A DNA stretch of 64,000 nucleotides from Massilia varians (GCF_027923905.1 NZ_AP026966.1:1551001-1615000); one strand, 5' to 3'; positions 44,782-55,553 are shown, numbered from the stretch's first letter. Notes: a model not told the origin generated them from the sequence alone. Made by a program: numbers and translations.

Positions 44782-47052
44782 TCACAAATCGTACCGCCCC
44801 TCCACCACCCAAGTCCGCTGCGAATACGGATGAAAATTCCAGTACCGGTAGTTATTCAGATTATCCACCCCAAGCGCCACCGTCCAGTGCGTCACCGACT
44901 TCCAGGTCACCCGCCCATCCACCGTGAAATACCTGCTCGCCCCCTGATACGCAAACCCGTTCGGATCCGAATTGTCCAGCGTCGAAAACTGCCGCCCCGA
45001 ATAGCGCGCCGCCAGCGAATACGCCAAGCGCTCACCAACACGGTAAGTCGCCACCCCGGTCGCGCGCCAGCGCGGAATCCGTGGCTGCCACTTGCCCACG
45101 CTGGCTGGGAACTTGTCGTTGCGTGTGATCCTTGAGTCCGTCCAGGTCACGCTCGACTGCAGGTCGAGCCCATCCACCCCCACGTCGTCCGCATCGTAGG
45201 CCAGCTCCAGCCCCTTGGTCTCGATCCGTCCCACGTTCTGCACATTGCTGACATTCGGCGTCACCAGCACATTGGTTTGCGAATACAGCGCATCCGAGGT
45301 CCGCTCCGCGAACCCGGTCAGGCGCAGCAGCCCCTTCTCGAGCTGGCGCTCCGCACTTAATTCTCCCGTCCATGAGCGCTCCGGCCGCAGGTCCGGATCG
45401 TTGTTGATCAAGGTCCCGCTGCCGCTGATGCCGCCCTGGTAAAGCTCCGACACCGTCGGCATCCGCACCGCGCGCCCGGCCGATGCCTTCAGCACCCAGG
45501 AAGGCGCCACCTGCCAGGCCAGCGCCGCCTTCGGCGACACGTAGGTGCCCGCGCGTTCGCCGTGCGCGACCGTGGTAGCCGCATTCGACGTCCGTCCATC
45601 CTGCGCCCGCCAGCGTTCCAGCCGCACACCCAGCACCGTCTTCCAGTCGGGTGCAAACTTCTAGGTATCCTGTCCCCACAAGGCCTGCGTCGTGGTCCGT
45701 CCCGAGAACGCCTGCCTACGCGCGCGCGCCGCGCCACCCATCCAGTCATCCGTCGCGTGCTCGATGCTGGCCAGCGTGTAGGCTTCGCGCTGGTAGCCAA
45801 TTTCCACGATATGCGCGCCGGCCAATCCGTATGGCCGCCAGATGCCCTTGGCCGCAAGGGTATTCCAGCCGGTCCCCGACATGTCCACGATCCGGCCCGC
45901 GCCGCCGTTCAGCGCGGCCGGCAAGGCGGTGGTCGGCGCGCGCAACGTGTCCCGGTCATAGTCGTACAGGCTCGCCGCCAGCTCCCAGTCGAACACGCCT
46001 TTGCTGTGACTCTTCACCGACAGCCCATGCATCAGGTGGCGCAGCTCCTCGTTCGAGGCATTGAAATCGGCGGCGCCGAGGGTATAGCCGCGCCCATCGA
46101 TATCGATCGGGCCGCTGTACACGGGCGCTCCCAGACCGTCGCGCAGGTAGGACGCCGGCCGGCCTTCCGAATCGTTCTGCCACACCCCCAGCGTATAGCT
46201 GGCCCGTACGGTCGGTGTGACGTCATAGGCGAGCTTCACCTTCAGGTGGTCCTGCACCGTGTCGTACTGGGTGCCGGCGCCCAGCAGGTACCAGGCGCGA
46301 TTGGTGCGGTCCTGGCCGAGGACAGCCCCGCTGACGGGCGTGCCGCCCGGCGCCGCGCCGGCGCTCAGGTAGCGCGTCGGGAAGGTCAGCGGTTGCCCTT
46401 CGTTGCTGCTCCGGTTCACGTCGACGAACCAGGACCAGCGCCCATCCCGGTTGCCCAGCGAGGCGCTGGCCTGGCGTCCGTTGTAGCGCGCGTGCGTGCC
46501 GTACAGGCTGAAGGGCTGGTGGGTGAAGCCGAATTTCGCATGCGCTTCGAATTTCGTCGGCATGCGCGTCACGTAGTCGACCACGGCGCCCACCGAATTG
46601 CCGCCGTAGGCGGCCGAGAAGGGGCCGTACAGCACGTCGACGCGCTCGATTTCCTCGGGCGTGACCATGCCCCAGCGCGGCGCGAAGTTGGCGCCGTTGC
46701 CGAGGTAGTTCGACAGCAGGATGCCGTCCGCGTACACCATCGAGCGCGCGCTGTTGCCGGTGCCGGAGGCGCGTGTCGACAGCACGGCGTGGTTGTAGTC
46801 GCCGATGTAGCGCTTGCGCACCAGCAGGCTGGGGAGGTATTTCAGGGCGTCTTCCGCATCAAGGGCGTTGATCGTGCGCTCGATCTCGGCGCGGGTGATG
46901 CCTTCGATGGTGGTCGGGATCTGCGTCGGCAGCGAGGTCGGGCGCGCGCCCGTGATGGTGACGGTGCCCAGTTGCTTGACGGGTCCATCCTGGTCCTGCG
47001 CGAGCGCGGCGTGCGAGACGGCCGCCAGCAGGGTGAGTGCGAGCTTCTTCAT
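44782..47052 (-). pseudogene. TonB-dependent receptor interrupted by an in-frame amber codon
   Basis: Full frame of 756 codons from ATG 47052: signal peptide (MKKLALTLLAAVSHAALAQ), plug domain (LPTQIPTTIEGITRAEIERT, VDVLYGPFSAAYGGNSVGAV), then a beta-barrel ending in RTWVVEGRYDL. Codon 464 is TAG (45661-45663) in GQDT-stop-KFAPDWKTVLG; receptors of this type usually have Trp there, so TGG to TAG is the likely change. The remaining 292 codons stay open in the same frame. Without suppression the barrel is half and cannot work. The DUF2946 gene upstream on the same strand suggests copper as substrate. Confidence 0.85.
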
Positions 47053-47144
47053 GGCGTTTCCTTGGCGTGTGGGGGCGCCGATGCGGCGTATCACACGCGA
47101 TAGCGAGTCTTCCGGTCGTCAAGACCGGTACGAGGAGAGAGCGA

Positions 47145-47531
47145 TCAGGAGAAGCTGGCGGGCGGCGCGCGCGACTGCGCCGGCGTCCATGCGAACTGCG
47201 GGGAAGGAGACTGGTAGAACAGGCGCGGATAGGTGTCGCGCGTGAGGACGGCAAGCGGCGGCAGGTCGGGCGGCGCAGGCAGCGCCACCGGCGCATGGTG
47301 CGAGCAGCACAGGTCGCAGTGCGTCATGTCCGGCTTGGCGCCGGGCGACGTGTCCGGGCTGTCGGCTATCGGCATCATGACCATGCCGGCCGCGGTACAG
47401 ATTTCGCTGACATGGGCAGGATACTGCGGCGTCACGAACGCATGCGACAAAGCCGGCGCGAACAGGCTGAACACGAAGGCCGCGAGGGCGATCCATGCGC
47501 GCAGGAGCTGGCTTGTCGATGAGCGGGGCAT
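47145..47531 (-). CDS. DUF2946-family protein, probably copper-related
   Basis: 128 residues: signal peptide or anchor (LLRAWIALAAFVFSLFAPAL), then a Cys/His cluster THCDLCCSHHAP and a Pro-rich tail. DUF2946 proteins are small, metal-motif-bearing and often lie next to copper-type TonB receptors. It is 92 bases upstream of the receptor pseudogene on the same strand. Just before the ATG lies a reversed TATAAT (47538-47543), so the mRNA may be almost leaderless. Confidence 0.8.
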   Translation of the reverse strand: MPRSSTSQLLRAWIALAAFVFSLFAPALSHAFVTPQYPAHVSEICTAAGMVMMPIADSPDTSPGAKPDMTHCDLCCSHHAPVALPAPPDLPPLAVLTRDTYPRLFYQSPSPQFAWTPAQSRAPPASFS

Positions 47532-47620
47532 GCGCGGATTATAACCAGCGTCCGTGGGCTGCGCGCGCCGGCGATTGTTATAATCGCGGATCACCATTGC
47601 AGGATTACGAACAAGGCCCC

Positions 47621-48640
47621 ATGTCGCGCACGCTTGTCATCTCTCCCAACTGGATCGGCGACGCCGTCATGGCGCAGCCGCTGCTGCGCCGCCTGCGCGA
47701 AAAGCATCCCGAGCGGCCGATCGACGTGCTGGCGCCGACCTGGGTCGCGCCGGTCTGGCGCGCGATGCGCGAGGTCGACGAGGTCATCGAATCGCCCTTC
47801 AAGCACGGCTCGCTGCAGTGGAAGGAACGCAAGGCCTTTGCCAGGATGCTCAAGACGCGCGGCTATGCCGACTCCTACGTGCTGCCCAACACGCTCAAGT
47901 TCGCCTTGATCCCGTGGCTGGCGGGGATCCGGAAGCGGGTCGGCTACAAGGGCGAGATGCGCTACGGCCTGGTCAACGTCATGCACCACGACGACAAGGC
48001 CGCGCCGCGCCCGATGGCGCAGTTCTACCAGGCGCTGGCCGACGAGCCGGTGCGCCACCTGCCGCGCCCAAGCACGTTGCCGGAGCCGGAAATGACGGTC
48101 GGCGCAGGCCAGGCCGATGTCGCCATCGCGCGTCTCGGCCTGCCGCCCGGCACTTACGTGGCCTTCGCACCCGGGGCCGAGTTCGGCCCGGCCAAGCGCT
48201 GGCCGGCGCCGTACTTCGCCGAGCTGGCCCAGACTATCCGCGCGAACGTGCCGGACGCCCAGATCCTGTTGCTCGGCTCGCCCAAGGACCGCGCCGTCTG
48301 CGACGAGATCACCGCCATCGTGCCGCAGGCGCACAACCTGGCCGGCTCCACCGCGCTGAGCGAGGCGATCGCGCTGATCTCGGTGGCCGCCGCGGTGGTG
48401 ACCAACGACTCCGGCCTGATGCACATCGGCGCCGCGCTGGGCCGTCCAGTGGTGGCGATCTACGGCCCGACCGATCCGCGCCACACGCCGCCGCTGTCGC
48501 AATTGGCGAAGATCCTGTGGCTGCACATCGAATGCTCGCCCTGCCAGCAGCGCGAGTGCCCGCTGGGGCACCAGAACTGCATGAAGCAGATCCTGCCGCA
48601 GGACGTGTGGCAACCGCTGCAGCCCATGCTCGCAGCCTGA
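47621..48640 (+). CDS. waaF: ADP-heptose:LPS heptosyltransferase II
   Basis: Adds the second heptose to the LPS inner core, cytoplasmic face of the inner membrane. The 339-residue glycosyltransferase family 9 protein has SRTLVISPNWIGDAVMAQPL, VAFAPGAEFGPAKRWPAPYF near residue 183 and the C-terminal TNDSGLMHIGAALGRPVVAI; a CSPCQQRECPLGHQNC cluster near the end is also usual for WaaF. ATG 47621 gives the normal N-terminus. TATAAT at 47579-47584 is a likely -10 box. hldD follows, so heptose supply and transfer are linked. Confidence 0.93.
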   Translation: MSRTLVISPNWIGDAVMAQPLLRRLREKHPERPIDVLAPTWVAPVWRAMREVDEVIESPFKHGSLQWKERKAFARMLKTRGYADSYVLPNTLKFALIPWLAGIRKRVGYKGEMRYGLVNVMHHDDKAAPRPMAQFYQALADEPVRHLPRPSTLPEPEMTVGAGQADVAIARLGLPPGTYVAFAPGAEFGPAKRWPAPYFAELAQTIRANVPDAQILLLGSPKDRAVCDEITAIVPQAHNLAGSTALSEAIALISVAAAVVTNDSGLMHIGAALGRPVVAIYGPTDPRHTPPLSQLAKILWLHIECSPCQQRECPLGHQNCMKQILPQDVWQPLQPMLAA

Positions 48641-48664
48641 ACGATGATTGAAACGAGGTAGAAA

Positions 48665-49666
48665 ATGATACTGGTTACTGGCGCAGCAGGCTTCATCGGA
48701 GCCAACCTGGTCCACGCACTCTCGCAGCGCAAGCCCTTCAGCGTGTTCGCGGTCGATAACATGGCGCGTCCGGAAAAATTCCTGAACATCGTCGACGCCG
48801 AAGTGGCCGACTATGCCGACAAGGAAGACTTCCTGGTGCGCCTGAAGGCCGGCGAATTCAACGGCAAGTTCTCCGCCGTGCTGCACCAGGGCGCCTGCTC
48901 CAACACCATGGAGAGCGATGGCCGCTACATGATGAAGAATAACTACGAGTACACCATCGCGCTGTTCGAGTTCTGCCAGCGCGAACGTATTCCCTTCATC
49001 TACGCCTCGTCGGCCGCGGTGTACGGCAGCGGCAGCGTGTTCCGGGAAGAGCGCCAGCACGAGCGTCCATTGAACGTCTACGGCTATTCGAAATTCCTGT
49101 TCGACCAGTACATGCGCCGCTACTGGCAGCAGCACGGCATGAGCAAGGGCAGCCAGGTGGTCGGCCTGCGCTACTTCAACGTGTACGGCCCGCTGGAAGG
49201 GCACAAGGGCACGATGGCCTCGGTCCCGTTCCACCAATTCCACCAGTTCCGGAACGAGGGCAAGGTCAAGCTGTTCGGCGCCAACGATGGCTATGAGGCC
49301 GGCACCCAGAAGCGCGACTTCATCTACGTGGAAGACGTGGTGAAGGTGAACCTGTTCTTCCTGGATCACCCCGACAAGCGCGGCATTTTCAACCTCGGCA
49401 CCGGCCGCGCCCAGCCCTTCAACGACCTGGCGGTGGCCACGGTCAATGCGCTCGCCAACGAGGGTAATGCGCCGCTCACGCTGGCGCAGATCGTGGACCA
49501 GGGCCTGCTCGAGTACATTCCCTTCCCCGACAAACTGAAAGGCAAGTATCAGAGCTTCACCCAGGCCGATATCGGCGCGCTGCGCGCCGCCGGCTACCAT
49601 GAGCCCTTCACCGATGTGGCCACGGGCGTCGCCAAGTACATGGAATACCTGAAATCGGGCCGCTGA
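48665..49666 (+). CDS. hldD: ADP-L-glycero-D-manno-heptose 6-epimerase
   Basis: Last step of ADP-heptose synthesis for LPS core. 333 residues of an NAD(P)-binding extended [23 protein letters not shown] at the start, [18 protein letters not shown], and the catalytic Y-x-x-x-K in [10 protein letters not shown] near residue 140. [17 protein letters not shown] is a family signature. GAGGTAG lies before the ATG; the gap from waaF is 24 bases. Confidence 0.95.
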   Translation: MILVTGAAGFIGANLVHALSQRKPFSVFAVDNMARPEKFLNIVDAEVADYADKEDFLVRLKAGEFNGKFSAVLHQGACSNTMESDGRYMMKNNYEYTIALFEFCQRERIPFIYASSAAVYGSGSVFREERQHERPLNVYGYSKFLFDQYMRRYWQQHGMSKGSQVVGLRYFNVYGPLEGHKGTMASVPFHQFHQFRNEGKVKLFGANDGYEAGTQKRDFIYVEDVVKVNLFFLDHPDKRGIFNLGTGRAQPFNDLAVATVNALANEGNAPLTLAQIVDQGLLEYIPFPDKLKGKYQSFTQADIGALRAAGYHEPFTDVATGVAKYMEYLKSGR

Positions 49667-49809
49667 AGCATTCAGAAGCTTTGCTTATAAAGCATCATCA
49701 TCTATAAGATGAGCTGATGAATCCGCCGGGCGGCATTCACGCGCCGCCCGTAAAGACCGTCGTGTAGACTGAGATCACGTTCCACTCTGACAACGCGACC
49801 GTTTTCCCG

Positions 49810-50967
49810 ATGAGCGCCAAGCTGACCGGACATCTGTCCCCGGACGATCCCGATTTGTCGCCCGTGACGCGGGCGATGCTGGCGCTGCGCGGCCCCATCA
49901 TCGATGCCTGGTTGGTGGAAGTGCACGCCGCGGTGCCGCAGGCGCGGGAACTGGCGCCTCCGATCGCCGAGAACACGCTGCCGGCCTATTTCGACACCCT
50001 GGCGGCGCTGCTCACCCCGAAGCGTTCGGCGCGCCTGCTTACCGACCTCGGCGCGCTGGCCAGCGAGCATGGCGGGGAGCGGGCGCGCATGACGAGCTAC
50101 GACGCCACCGCCGTCATCCACGAGATGCAGATCTTCCGCAACGTCCTGTTCCGCGAGCTGGAGCGCCACGGCGTGCTGCTGGACGACGGACAGCGCGCCA
50201 CGCTGTTCGCCCACATCGACGCCACCATCCGCGAGAGCGCGAACGCCTTCACGGTGGTGCAGGCGGCCCTGCGCGAGCAGTTCGTCGCCGCGATGGCGCA
50301 CGACCTGCGCACGCCCCTGTCCACGGCCCAGATGGCGGCCGAGATGATCAACCATACCTCGCAGGATCCGAACGCGCGCCGCTTCGCCGACAAGATCGTG
50401 GCCAGCACCCAGCGCATCGACGGCATGACGCGCGAGCTGCTCGACCGCATCGCCTTCTGCAAGACCGGCAAGGTGAGGCTGCAGATCGACCGGGTCGACC
50501 TGGCGGGGCTGGTGCGCGAGGTGGCGCAGTCGGCCGAGGCCTTCCATCCGATCGCGCTGGCGATCGATGCCGAGCCGCTCGAAGGCTGGTGGTGTGCGGA
50601 TGCGATCCGGCGCGCGGTCGAGAACCTGGTCAACAACGCGATCAAGTACGGCGACCGGATTGCGCCGATCCGGGTGACGGTCGCGAGCACGGCGACACGG
50701 GTGCAGTTGATGGTGCATAACCAGGGGCCGCCGATCGCGCTGGAAGACAGCGAGAGCATCTTCCAGCTCTACCGCCGCGCCGGCAGGCAGGGCCTGGCGG
50801 AGGGAAATGACGAAGGCTGGGGCGTGGGCCTGCCCTACGTGCGGCGGGTGGCCGAAGCCCATGGCGGCAGCGTGATGATGTCCAGTTCCCTCGAAGAGGG
50901 CACCGCCTTCGTGATCGACATCCCGCTTGACGCGCGGCCCTTCGCGGGCGCGCCCACCGCCGCCTGA
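49810..50967 (+). CDS. cytoplasmic sensor histidine kinase
   Basis: 385 residues without membrane helices. The N-terminal 140 residues are helical and resemble RsbRD-type input domains. The HisKA motif AMAHDLRTPLS holds His164; the ATPase domain shows the N box ENLVNNAIKYGDR, and GVGLPYVRRVAEAHGGSV. No response regulator gene is adjacent, so it is an orphan kinase here. The hairpin GGGCGG/CCGCCC (about 49729-49750) lies upstream. Confidence 0.9.
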   Translation: MSAKLTGHLSPDDPDLSPVTRAMLALRGPIIDAWLVEVHAAVPQARELAPPIAENTLPAYFDTLAALLTPKRSARLLTDLGALASEHGGERARMTSYDATAVIHEMQIFRNVLFRELERHGVLLDDGQRATLFAHIDATIRESANAFTVVQAALREQFVAAMAHDLRTPLSTAQMAAEMINHTSQDPNARRFADKIVASTQRIDGMTRELLDRIAFCKTGKVRLQIDRVDLAGLVREVAQSAEAFHPIALAIDAEPLEGWWCADAIRRAVENLVNNAIKYGDRIAPIRVTVASTATRVQLMVHNQGPPIALEDSESIFQLYRRAGRQGLAEGNDEGWGVGLPYVRRVAEAHGGSVMMSSSLEEGTAFVIDIPLDARPFAGAPTAA

Positions 50968-50969
50968 CG

Positions 50970-51383
50970 CTACACCGTTTTTTTGGACATCGTGGCGTGG
51001 CCGCCGACCGGCTCGGTCTCGAAGCGCTCGCCGAAGCCGGCGATCAGCGGACGCCCCTTGGCGATCGCCGCCTGCACCGCGGGCAGCGACAGCGAGGCCT
51101 TGTGGCTGTCCTGGTCGACCCAGGTCTCGGTGATCCACAGCGCGTCGGCATCCAGTTTGTCCTTGGCGATGCCGTAGCTGAGGCAGCCGGGCATGGCGCC
51201 CGTGCCTTCCAGCAGGATGGCGATGAGGGCGTCGCGCTGGCCCGGCTGGGCGCGCATTTTTCCGATCAATCCGTACATGGGGGCGGCTTCCTTCTTGTCA
51301 GGCCGGTTCCGGGCCTTGGTGGCGAGGGGCAGGGCGGCCAGGGCGACCAGTGCGGTAGCGGCGGTGCGGCGGGTGATGGTCAT
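50970..51383 (-). CDS. antibiotic biosynthesis monooxygenase (ABM) domain protein with Tat-type signal
   Basis: 137 residues from ATG 51383. The N-terminus MTITRRTAATALVALAALPL has twin Arg and a hydrophobic stretch like a Tat signal, though the consensus is loose. The ABM domain follows (YGLIGKMRAQPGQRDALIAI, GTGAMPGCLSYGIAKDKLD, ITETWVDQDSHKASLS). Such proteins are small quinone/heme-degrading or detoxifying dimers. Its stop is two bases from the converging kinase gene. Confidence 0.85.
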   Translation of the reverse strand: MTITRRTAATALVALAALPLATKARNRPDKKEAAPMYGLIGKMRAQPGQRDALIAILLEGTGAMPGCLSYGIAKDKLDADALWITETWVDQDSHKASLSLPAVQAAIAKGRPLIAGFGERFETEPVGGHATMSKKTV

Positions 51384-51443
51384 GGCGTGTCCCTGTTCGG
51401 TGAACGGCAAGTATAGGCGCGCGCGGGAGGGCGCCGCAAGGAT

Positions 51444-54023
51444 TCAGGACGACTCGGCCGCCGCGCCCGCGAGGATCTTCTCCAGCGCCGCCATGTCCAC
51501 CGGCTTGACCAGGTGGTGCTGGAAGCCGGCTTGCGCGCTGTTGCGCCGGTCCTGGTCCTGGCCGTAGCCGGTCACCGCCACCAGGGTGGCGTGGGCGGTG
51601 GCCGGGTGGCGGCGCAGGCGGCGCGCCAGCTCGTAGCCGTCCATCTCGGGCAGCCCGATGTCGAGCAGGCAGAGCTCGGGCGCGAAGCTGGCGGCCTGCG
51701 CCAGCGCCTCGAGCGAGTCGTGTTCCACCCGCACCTCGTGGCCCTGCGCGCTCACGTACAGCGACAGCATCTGGGCCGCGTCGACGTTGTCGTCCACCAC
51801 CAGCACCCTCAGGCGCGCCCCCGGCGCCGCGGCGCTGCCGGCGCTGGTCGTGTCGCCGGCGCGTTCCTGGCAGCGCGGCAGGCGCACCGTGAAGCTGCTT
51901 CCCATGCCGTGGCCGCCGCTCGCCACATGGACGCTGCCGCCATGCAGCGCGACCAGGCTGCGCACCAGCGCCAGGCCTATCCCCAAGCCGCCGAGCGACC
52001 GGTCGGGCGTGCGCTCGCCCTGCACGAACATGTCGAAGGCGCGTTCCAGTTCAGTGGGCAGCATGCCGATGCCGTTGTCGCGCACCTCCACCAGCACGTT
52101 CTCGGCACCCTGAGCGCCGGCGCAGCTGACCGCGACCGCGATGCGGCCGCCGCGCTCGGTGAACTTGGCCGCGTTGTGCAGCAGGTTGCCCACCACCTGC
52201 ACCAGGCGCTTGCGGTCGCCCAGCACGAAGCAGGGCTGGGGCAGCAGCTGCACCTCCAGGCGGTGCTCCTTGCCGTGCACCAGCGCCTGCACCTGTTCGG
52301 CGGCGTCCTGCACGACCGCATTGATGTCGACGCGCTCCTTGCTCAGGACCACCAGGCCGCGCGTGACGCGCGAGACGTCCAGCAGGTCGTCCACCAGGCC
52401 GGCCATGTGGCGCGCCTGGCGCGCGATGATGGCGCTGATCTGCTTGACCCGCGCCGGATCGAGGCTGTCCTGGCCGAGCAGCTGGGCGCCCGAGGAGATC
52501 GGCGCCAGCGGGTTGCGCAGCTCGTGCGCCAGCATCGCCAGGAATTCGTTCTTGCGCTGGTCGGCCTGGCGCAGGGCTTCCTCCGCGCGCACGCGTTCGG
52601 AAATGTCCTGCATGCTGCCGCGCAGCGCCGTCACCCGGCCGTCCGGCCCGTGCACGCTCTCGCAGCGGTAGTCGAGCCAGATGCGGTGGCCGTCGGCGTG
52701 GACCGCGTGCAGCTGCAGCTTGCCGCTGCCGCCCTGGCGCACCAGTTCTCCCGTGAGGCGCTGCACCTGCAGCCACGACGCTTCGCTCAGCACGGTGCCG
52801 CGCTGCTGCGCGAAAGGCGGCATCGGACGCCCGAAGATGTGGGACACCGAATCGGAGACTTCGATCTCTTCGCTGCCGAGCTGCCACTGCCAGGTGCCGA
52901 AGCGCGCCAGCATATGGGTTTCGCGCAGTGCCGATTCCTTGGCCGACAGCTGGCGCGAGCGCTCCGACAGCAGCGCGGCGGCATCGGCCATGGCGGCTGC
53001 CACTTCGGACGCCTCGCGCACGTGCACGTCCTCCAGGGGCGGCAGCGTGTGGCCCTTGCCAAGCGCCTGCGCCCGGCCCGTGAGGGCCTGCACCGAGCGC
53101 GCCAGGCGGCCGCCGATCAGCCATGCCAGGCACAGGCCGATCGCGAACAGGGCCGCGGCGACGCCCGCCATCAGGGCGAGCTGCCCCAGCAGCTCGGCGC
53201 GCAGGGTCTCGCGCGGAACGCCGATGACCACGCCCCAGCCGCTCAGGGAGGAATGGGCGAAAGTGCTCACCAGGGGCACGCCTTCACGCGAGATCGAAGC
53301 GATCGTGCCTTCCGGCTGGCGCGCCGCGGCGCTGCGCAACAGGGGATTGACCGGCTGGCCGATCGACGTGTCGCGGTTGAGGTTGCGGTTGAAGATGGTG
53401 CCCTTGCGGTCGAACAGCGAGGCGACTGCGCCTTCCGGCACCGAGGCCGGGCCCAGCAGGCTGTCGAATTCTTCCGGGCCCAGGCCGATGCTCAGCACGT
53501 AGCGCAGCTGGCCGCGCACGCGCACCGGCACGTCGACGCTGGCCAGCGCGCCCTTGCGCAGTTCGCCCTGGAACACGTCCGACACCGCCGGCCGGCTGCT
53601 GGCGAAGACCTGCTCGATGCCAGGGGTGGGATGGCGCGGCAGCGGGGTGCCGTAGTCGACCGCGGTATTGATCAGCTGCTGGCCGCTGCGGTCGCGCAGC
53701 ACCGCGTTCATGCGTCCGCCGGCCAGCGCCAGCGCTTCGCGCGCCTGGTGATGGGTGCGGGCGAAATCCTCGGCTTCGAGGGCGTCGATGGTGGACAGGG
53801 TCTGGGCGATCGAGCGCGCCTCGCGCAGCTTGTTGTCGGTGCTGTGCACCAGCGCGCGCACCGTCTGCAGCGTGTTCTTGTCGATCTGGGCTTGCGCCTT
53901 CCGATACTGGTGGACGAACAGGATCGATGCACCGATGAGGCCGGGCAGCAGGGTGGCCAGCACCAGCCAGAGCAGGTAGGCGCGCAGGGGCCTGCGGACG
54001 ATGGAGGAGGTGGTGCCGGTCAC
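51444..54023 (-). CDS. membrane hybrid sensor histidine kinase with receiver domain
   Basis: 859 residues from GTG 54023 (AGAAG upstream). TM1 near 15-37, periplasmic dCACHE-like sensor, TM2 near 281-303, HAMP, a PAS domain near 360-470, HisKA with His500 (AMLAHELRNPLAPI), ATPase domain (DNGIGM, GGLGIGLALVRSLVALHGGS), and a C-terminal receiver with phosphoacceptor Asp788 (LLDIGLPEMDGYE). A longer in-frame reading to 54173 has no ribosome site and looks non-coding. The output partner is unknown. ISL3-family copy 2 lies about 200 bases upstream; I see no gene in 54024-54220. Confidence 0.9.
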   Translation of the reverse strand: MTGTTSSIVRRPLRAYLLWLVLATLLPGLIGASILFVHQYRKAQAQIDKNTLQTVRALVHSTDNKLREARSIAQTLSTIDALEAEDFARTHHQAREALALAGGRMNAVLRDRSGQQLINTAVDYGTPLPRHPTPGIEQVFASSRPAVSDVFQGELRKGALASVDVPVRVRGQLRYVLSIGLGPEEFDSLLGPASVPEGAVASLFDRKGTIFNRNLNRDTSIGQPVNPLLRSAAARQPEGTIASISREGVPLVSTFAHSSLSGWGVVIGVPRETLRAELLGQLALMAGVAAALFAIGLCLAWLIGGRLARSVQALTGRAQALGKGHTLPPLEDVHVREASEVAAAMADAAALLSERSRQLSAKESALRETHMLARFGTWQWQLGSEEIEVSDSVSHIFGRPMPPFAQQRGTVLSEASWLQVQRLTGELVRQGGSGKLQLHAVHADGHRIWLDYRCESVHGPDGRVTALRGSMQDISERVRAEEALRQADQRKNEFLAMLAHELRNPLAPISSGAQLLGQDSLDPARVKQISAIIARQARHMAGLVDDLLDVSRVTRGLVVLSKERVDINAVVQDAAEQVQALVHGKEHRLEVQLLPQPCFVLGDRKRLVQVVGNLLHNAAKFTERGGRIAVAVSCAGAQGAENVLVEVRDNGIGMLPTELERAFDMFVQGERTPDRSLGGLGIGLALVRSLVALHGGSVHVASGGHGMGSSFTVRLPRCQERAGDTTSAGSAAAPGARLRVLVVDDNVDAAQMLSLYVSAQGHEVRVEHDSLEALAQAASFAPELCLLDIGLPEMDGYELARRLRRHPATAHATLVAVTGYGQDQDRRNSAQAGFQHHLVKPVDMAALEKILAGAAAESS

Positions 54024-54220
54024 GTTATCTTCTGGACACTTGGTAATCCCTGATTCTACGTGACATTTCGCCAAGGCACCGCGATTTGCGGTCCGATGGC
54101 GATCTCGAGCCGAGACGAACGCTCGTGCGATATGTTTTCTGAACAACAAGAGCTCAGCCGTGAACCGGGACAAAAGCGTTGCACTGAAGCCATACCATGC
54201 AAGGTTTTGGCAAAAAAATA

Positions 54221-55553
54221 GGTTCTTCGCGGGGAATGGGGGAAGACGGGGTTGACGATCTAATCGGGAGGTGGTGGCGGTGGCCTGATGTTGGTAGATT
54301 GATAGTCGCCAAACAAATCAGTCTATCAAACCACCGCCATGCTCAATGCTATGTCGTCTGTCCCGTTTTGGGAAGGCCATATTGTCGACACCGTCCAAGA
54401 ACAAGAAGACGGATCACTGTTAATCGTTCTCGATACCTGCCCGGCAAGGGATGCTGTGTGCGGAGCGTGCCACCAGCCTTGCGCCCTGGTGCATGAGCGC
54501 CGAAGGCGTAAGGTGCGCGATCGCGACGTTCTGGACAAGCGCGTCTGGCTCGATGTGCCGGTACGGCGGCTGGACTGCCATCACTGCAATGCACGAGTGG
54601 CCGAGCACATTGTTTGGCTCGACCGCCGGGCGCGCATCACGCACCGCGTGCGTCTGTGGGTCGAGGCGCTGGCGCAGTTGCTGCCCATAGCCCATATAGC
54701 CCGGTTGACCGGGCTGCACTGGCATACCATCAAAGAGATTGATCATCGGCGACTAAAGCAGCTGCACGGCGACTTCTCGGCGGTGGGCGTACGCCGCTTG
54801 GTCATGGACGAATTTGCCCTGCACAAGGGCCATCGCTACGCTACCGTGGCCATGGATGCCGAGCGTATGCGCGTCTTGTGGGTTGGGGAAGGCAACAGCC
54901 GGGAAGCGATCCGGCCATTCTTTGAGCTGCTGGGCGAGCAAGGCTGCCAGCGAATCGAGGCGGTGGCCATGGATATGAACACGGCCATGGACCTTGAAGT
55001 GCGTCAGCAATGTCCAAACGCGGAGGTGGTCTACGATTTGTTTCATGTCGTGGCCCGCTTCGGCCGCGAAGTCGTCGACCGGGTGCGCGTCGATCAAGCC
55101 AATACGTTACGGGCCGAACCAAAAGCGCGCCAGGTCATCAAGCGTAGCCGCTGGCTGTTACTACGCAACCGCGACAACCTCAAGGCCGAACAGGCCGTCA
55201 AGCTCGAAGAACTGCTCGCCGCCAATCAGCCGCTGGCAACGGTCTACCTGCTCAAGACCGAATTGAAAGAGATCTGGTATGCGCCATCGGTCCGGGAAGG
55301 TGCTCGTCGATGGAAGGCTTGGCTCAAACTCGCCTTGGAAAGCCATATCACACCGCTGATCCAGTTTGCCAAACGGCTGGCCAAGTACCGGCGCGGCATT
55401 CTGGCTTCGGCCATCTATCCGATGAACTCATCGATCCTGGAAGGCGTCAACAACCGCATCAAAGTCATCAAGCGCATGGCCTACGGATTTCGGGATGCAT
55501 CCTACTTCTTCCTGAAAATCAAGGATGCGTTTCCCGGCAAAACGCGATGAACC
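54221..55553 (+). mobile_element. ISL3-family insertion sequence, copy 2
   Basis: 1333 bp, same termini as copy 1 (GGTTCTTCGCG left, CGCGATGAACC right), opposite orientation. Flanked by the 8-bp direct repeat AAAAAATA (54213-54220 and 55554-55561). Each copy has its own matching duplication, so both are independent insertions and the segment between them has not been inverted by recombination since. Confidence 0.95.
54339..55550 (+). CDS. ISL3-family transposase, copy 2
   Basis: 403 residues, identical to the copy at 19927-21138 except Pro instead of Ser at residue 9. Zinc-binding N-terminus, helix-turn-helix and DDE core all intact, so it is probably active. It reads towards cheW and its end is 112 bases from the cheW start. 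Confidence 0.95.
   Translation: MLNAMSSVPFWEGHIVDTVQEQEDGSLLIVLDTCPARDAVCGACHQPCALVHERRRRKVRDRDVLDKRVWLDVPVRRLDCHHCNARVAEHIVWLDRRARITHRVRLWVEALAQLLPIAHIARLTGLHWHTIKEIDHRRLKQLHGDFSAVGVRRLVMDEFALHKGHRYATVAMDAERMRVLWVGEGNSREAIRPFFELLGEQGCQRIEAVAMDMNTAMDLEVRQQCPNAEVVYDLFHVVARFGREVVDRVRVDQANTLRAEPKARQVIKRSRWLLLRNRDNLKAEQAVKLEELLAANQPLATVYLLKTELKEIWYAPSVREGARRWKAWLKLALESHITPLIQFAKRLAKYRRGILASAIYPMNSSILEGVNNRIKVIKRMAYGFRDASYFFLKIKDAFPGKTR

Noticed and set aside
54024..54173. N-terminal extension of the hybrid kinase
   Set aside because: Fifty extra residues with no ribosome site precede the GTG that has AGAAG upstream and starts a normal signal-anchor region.
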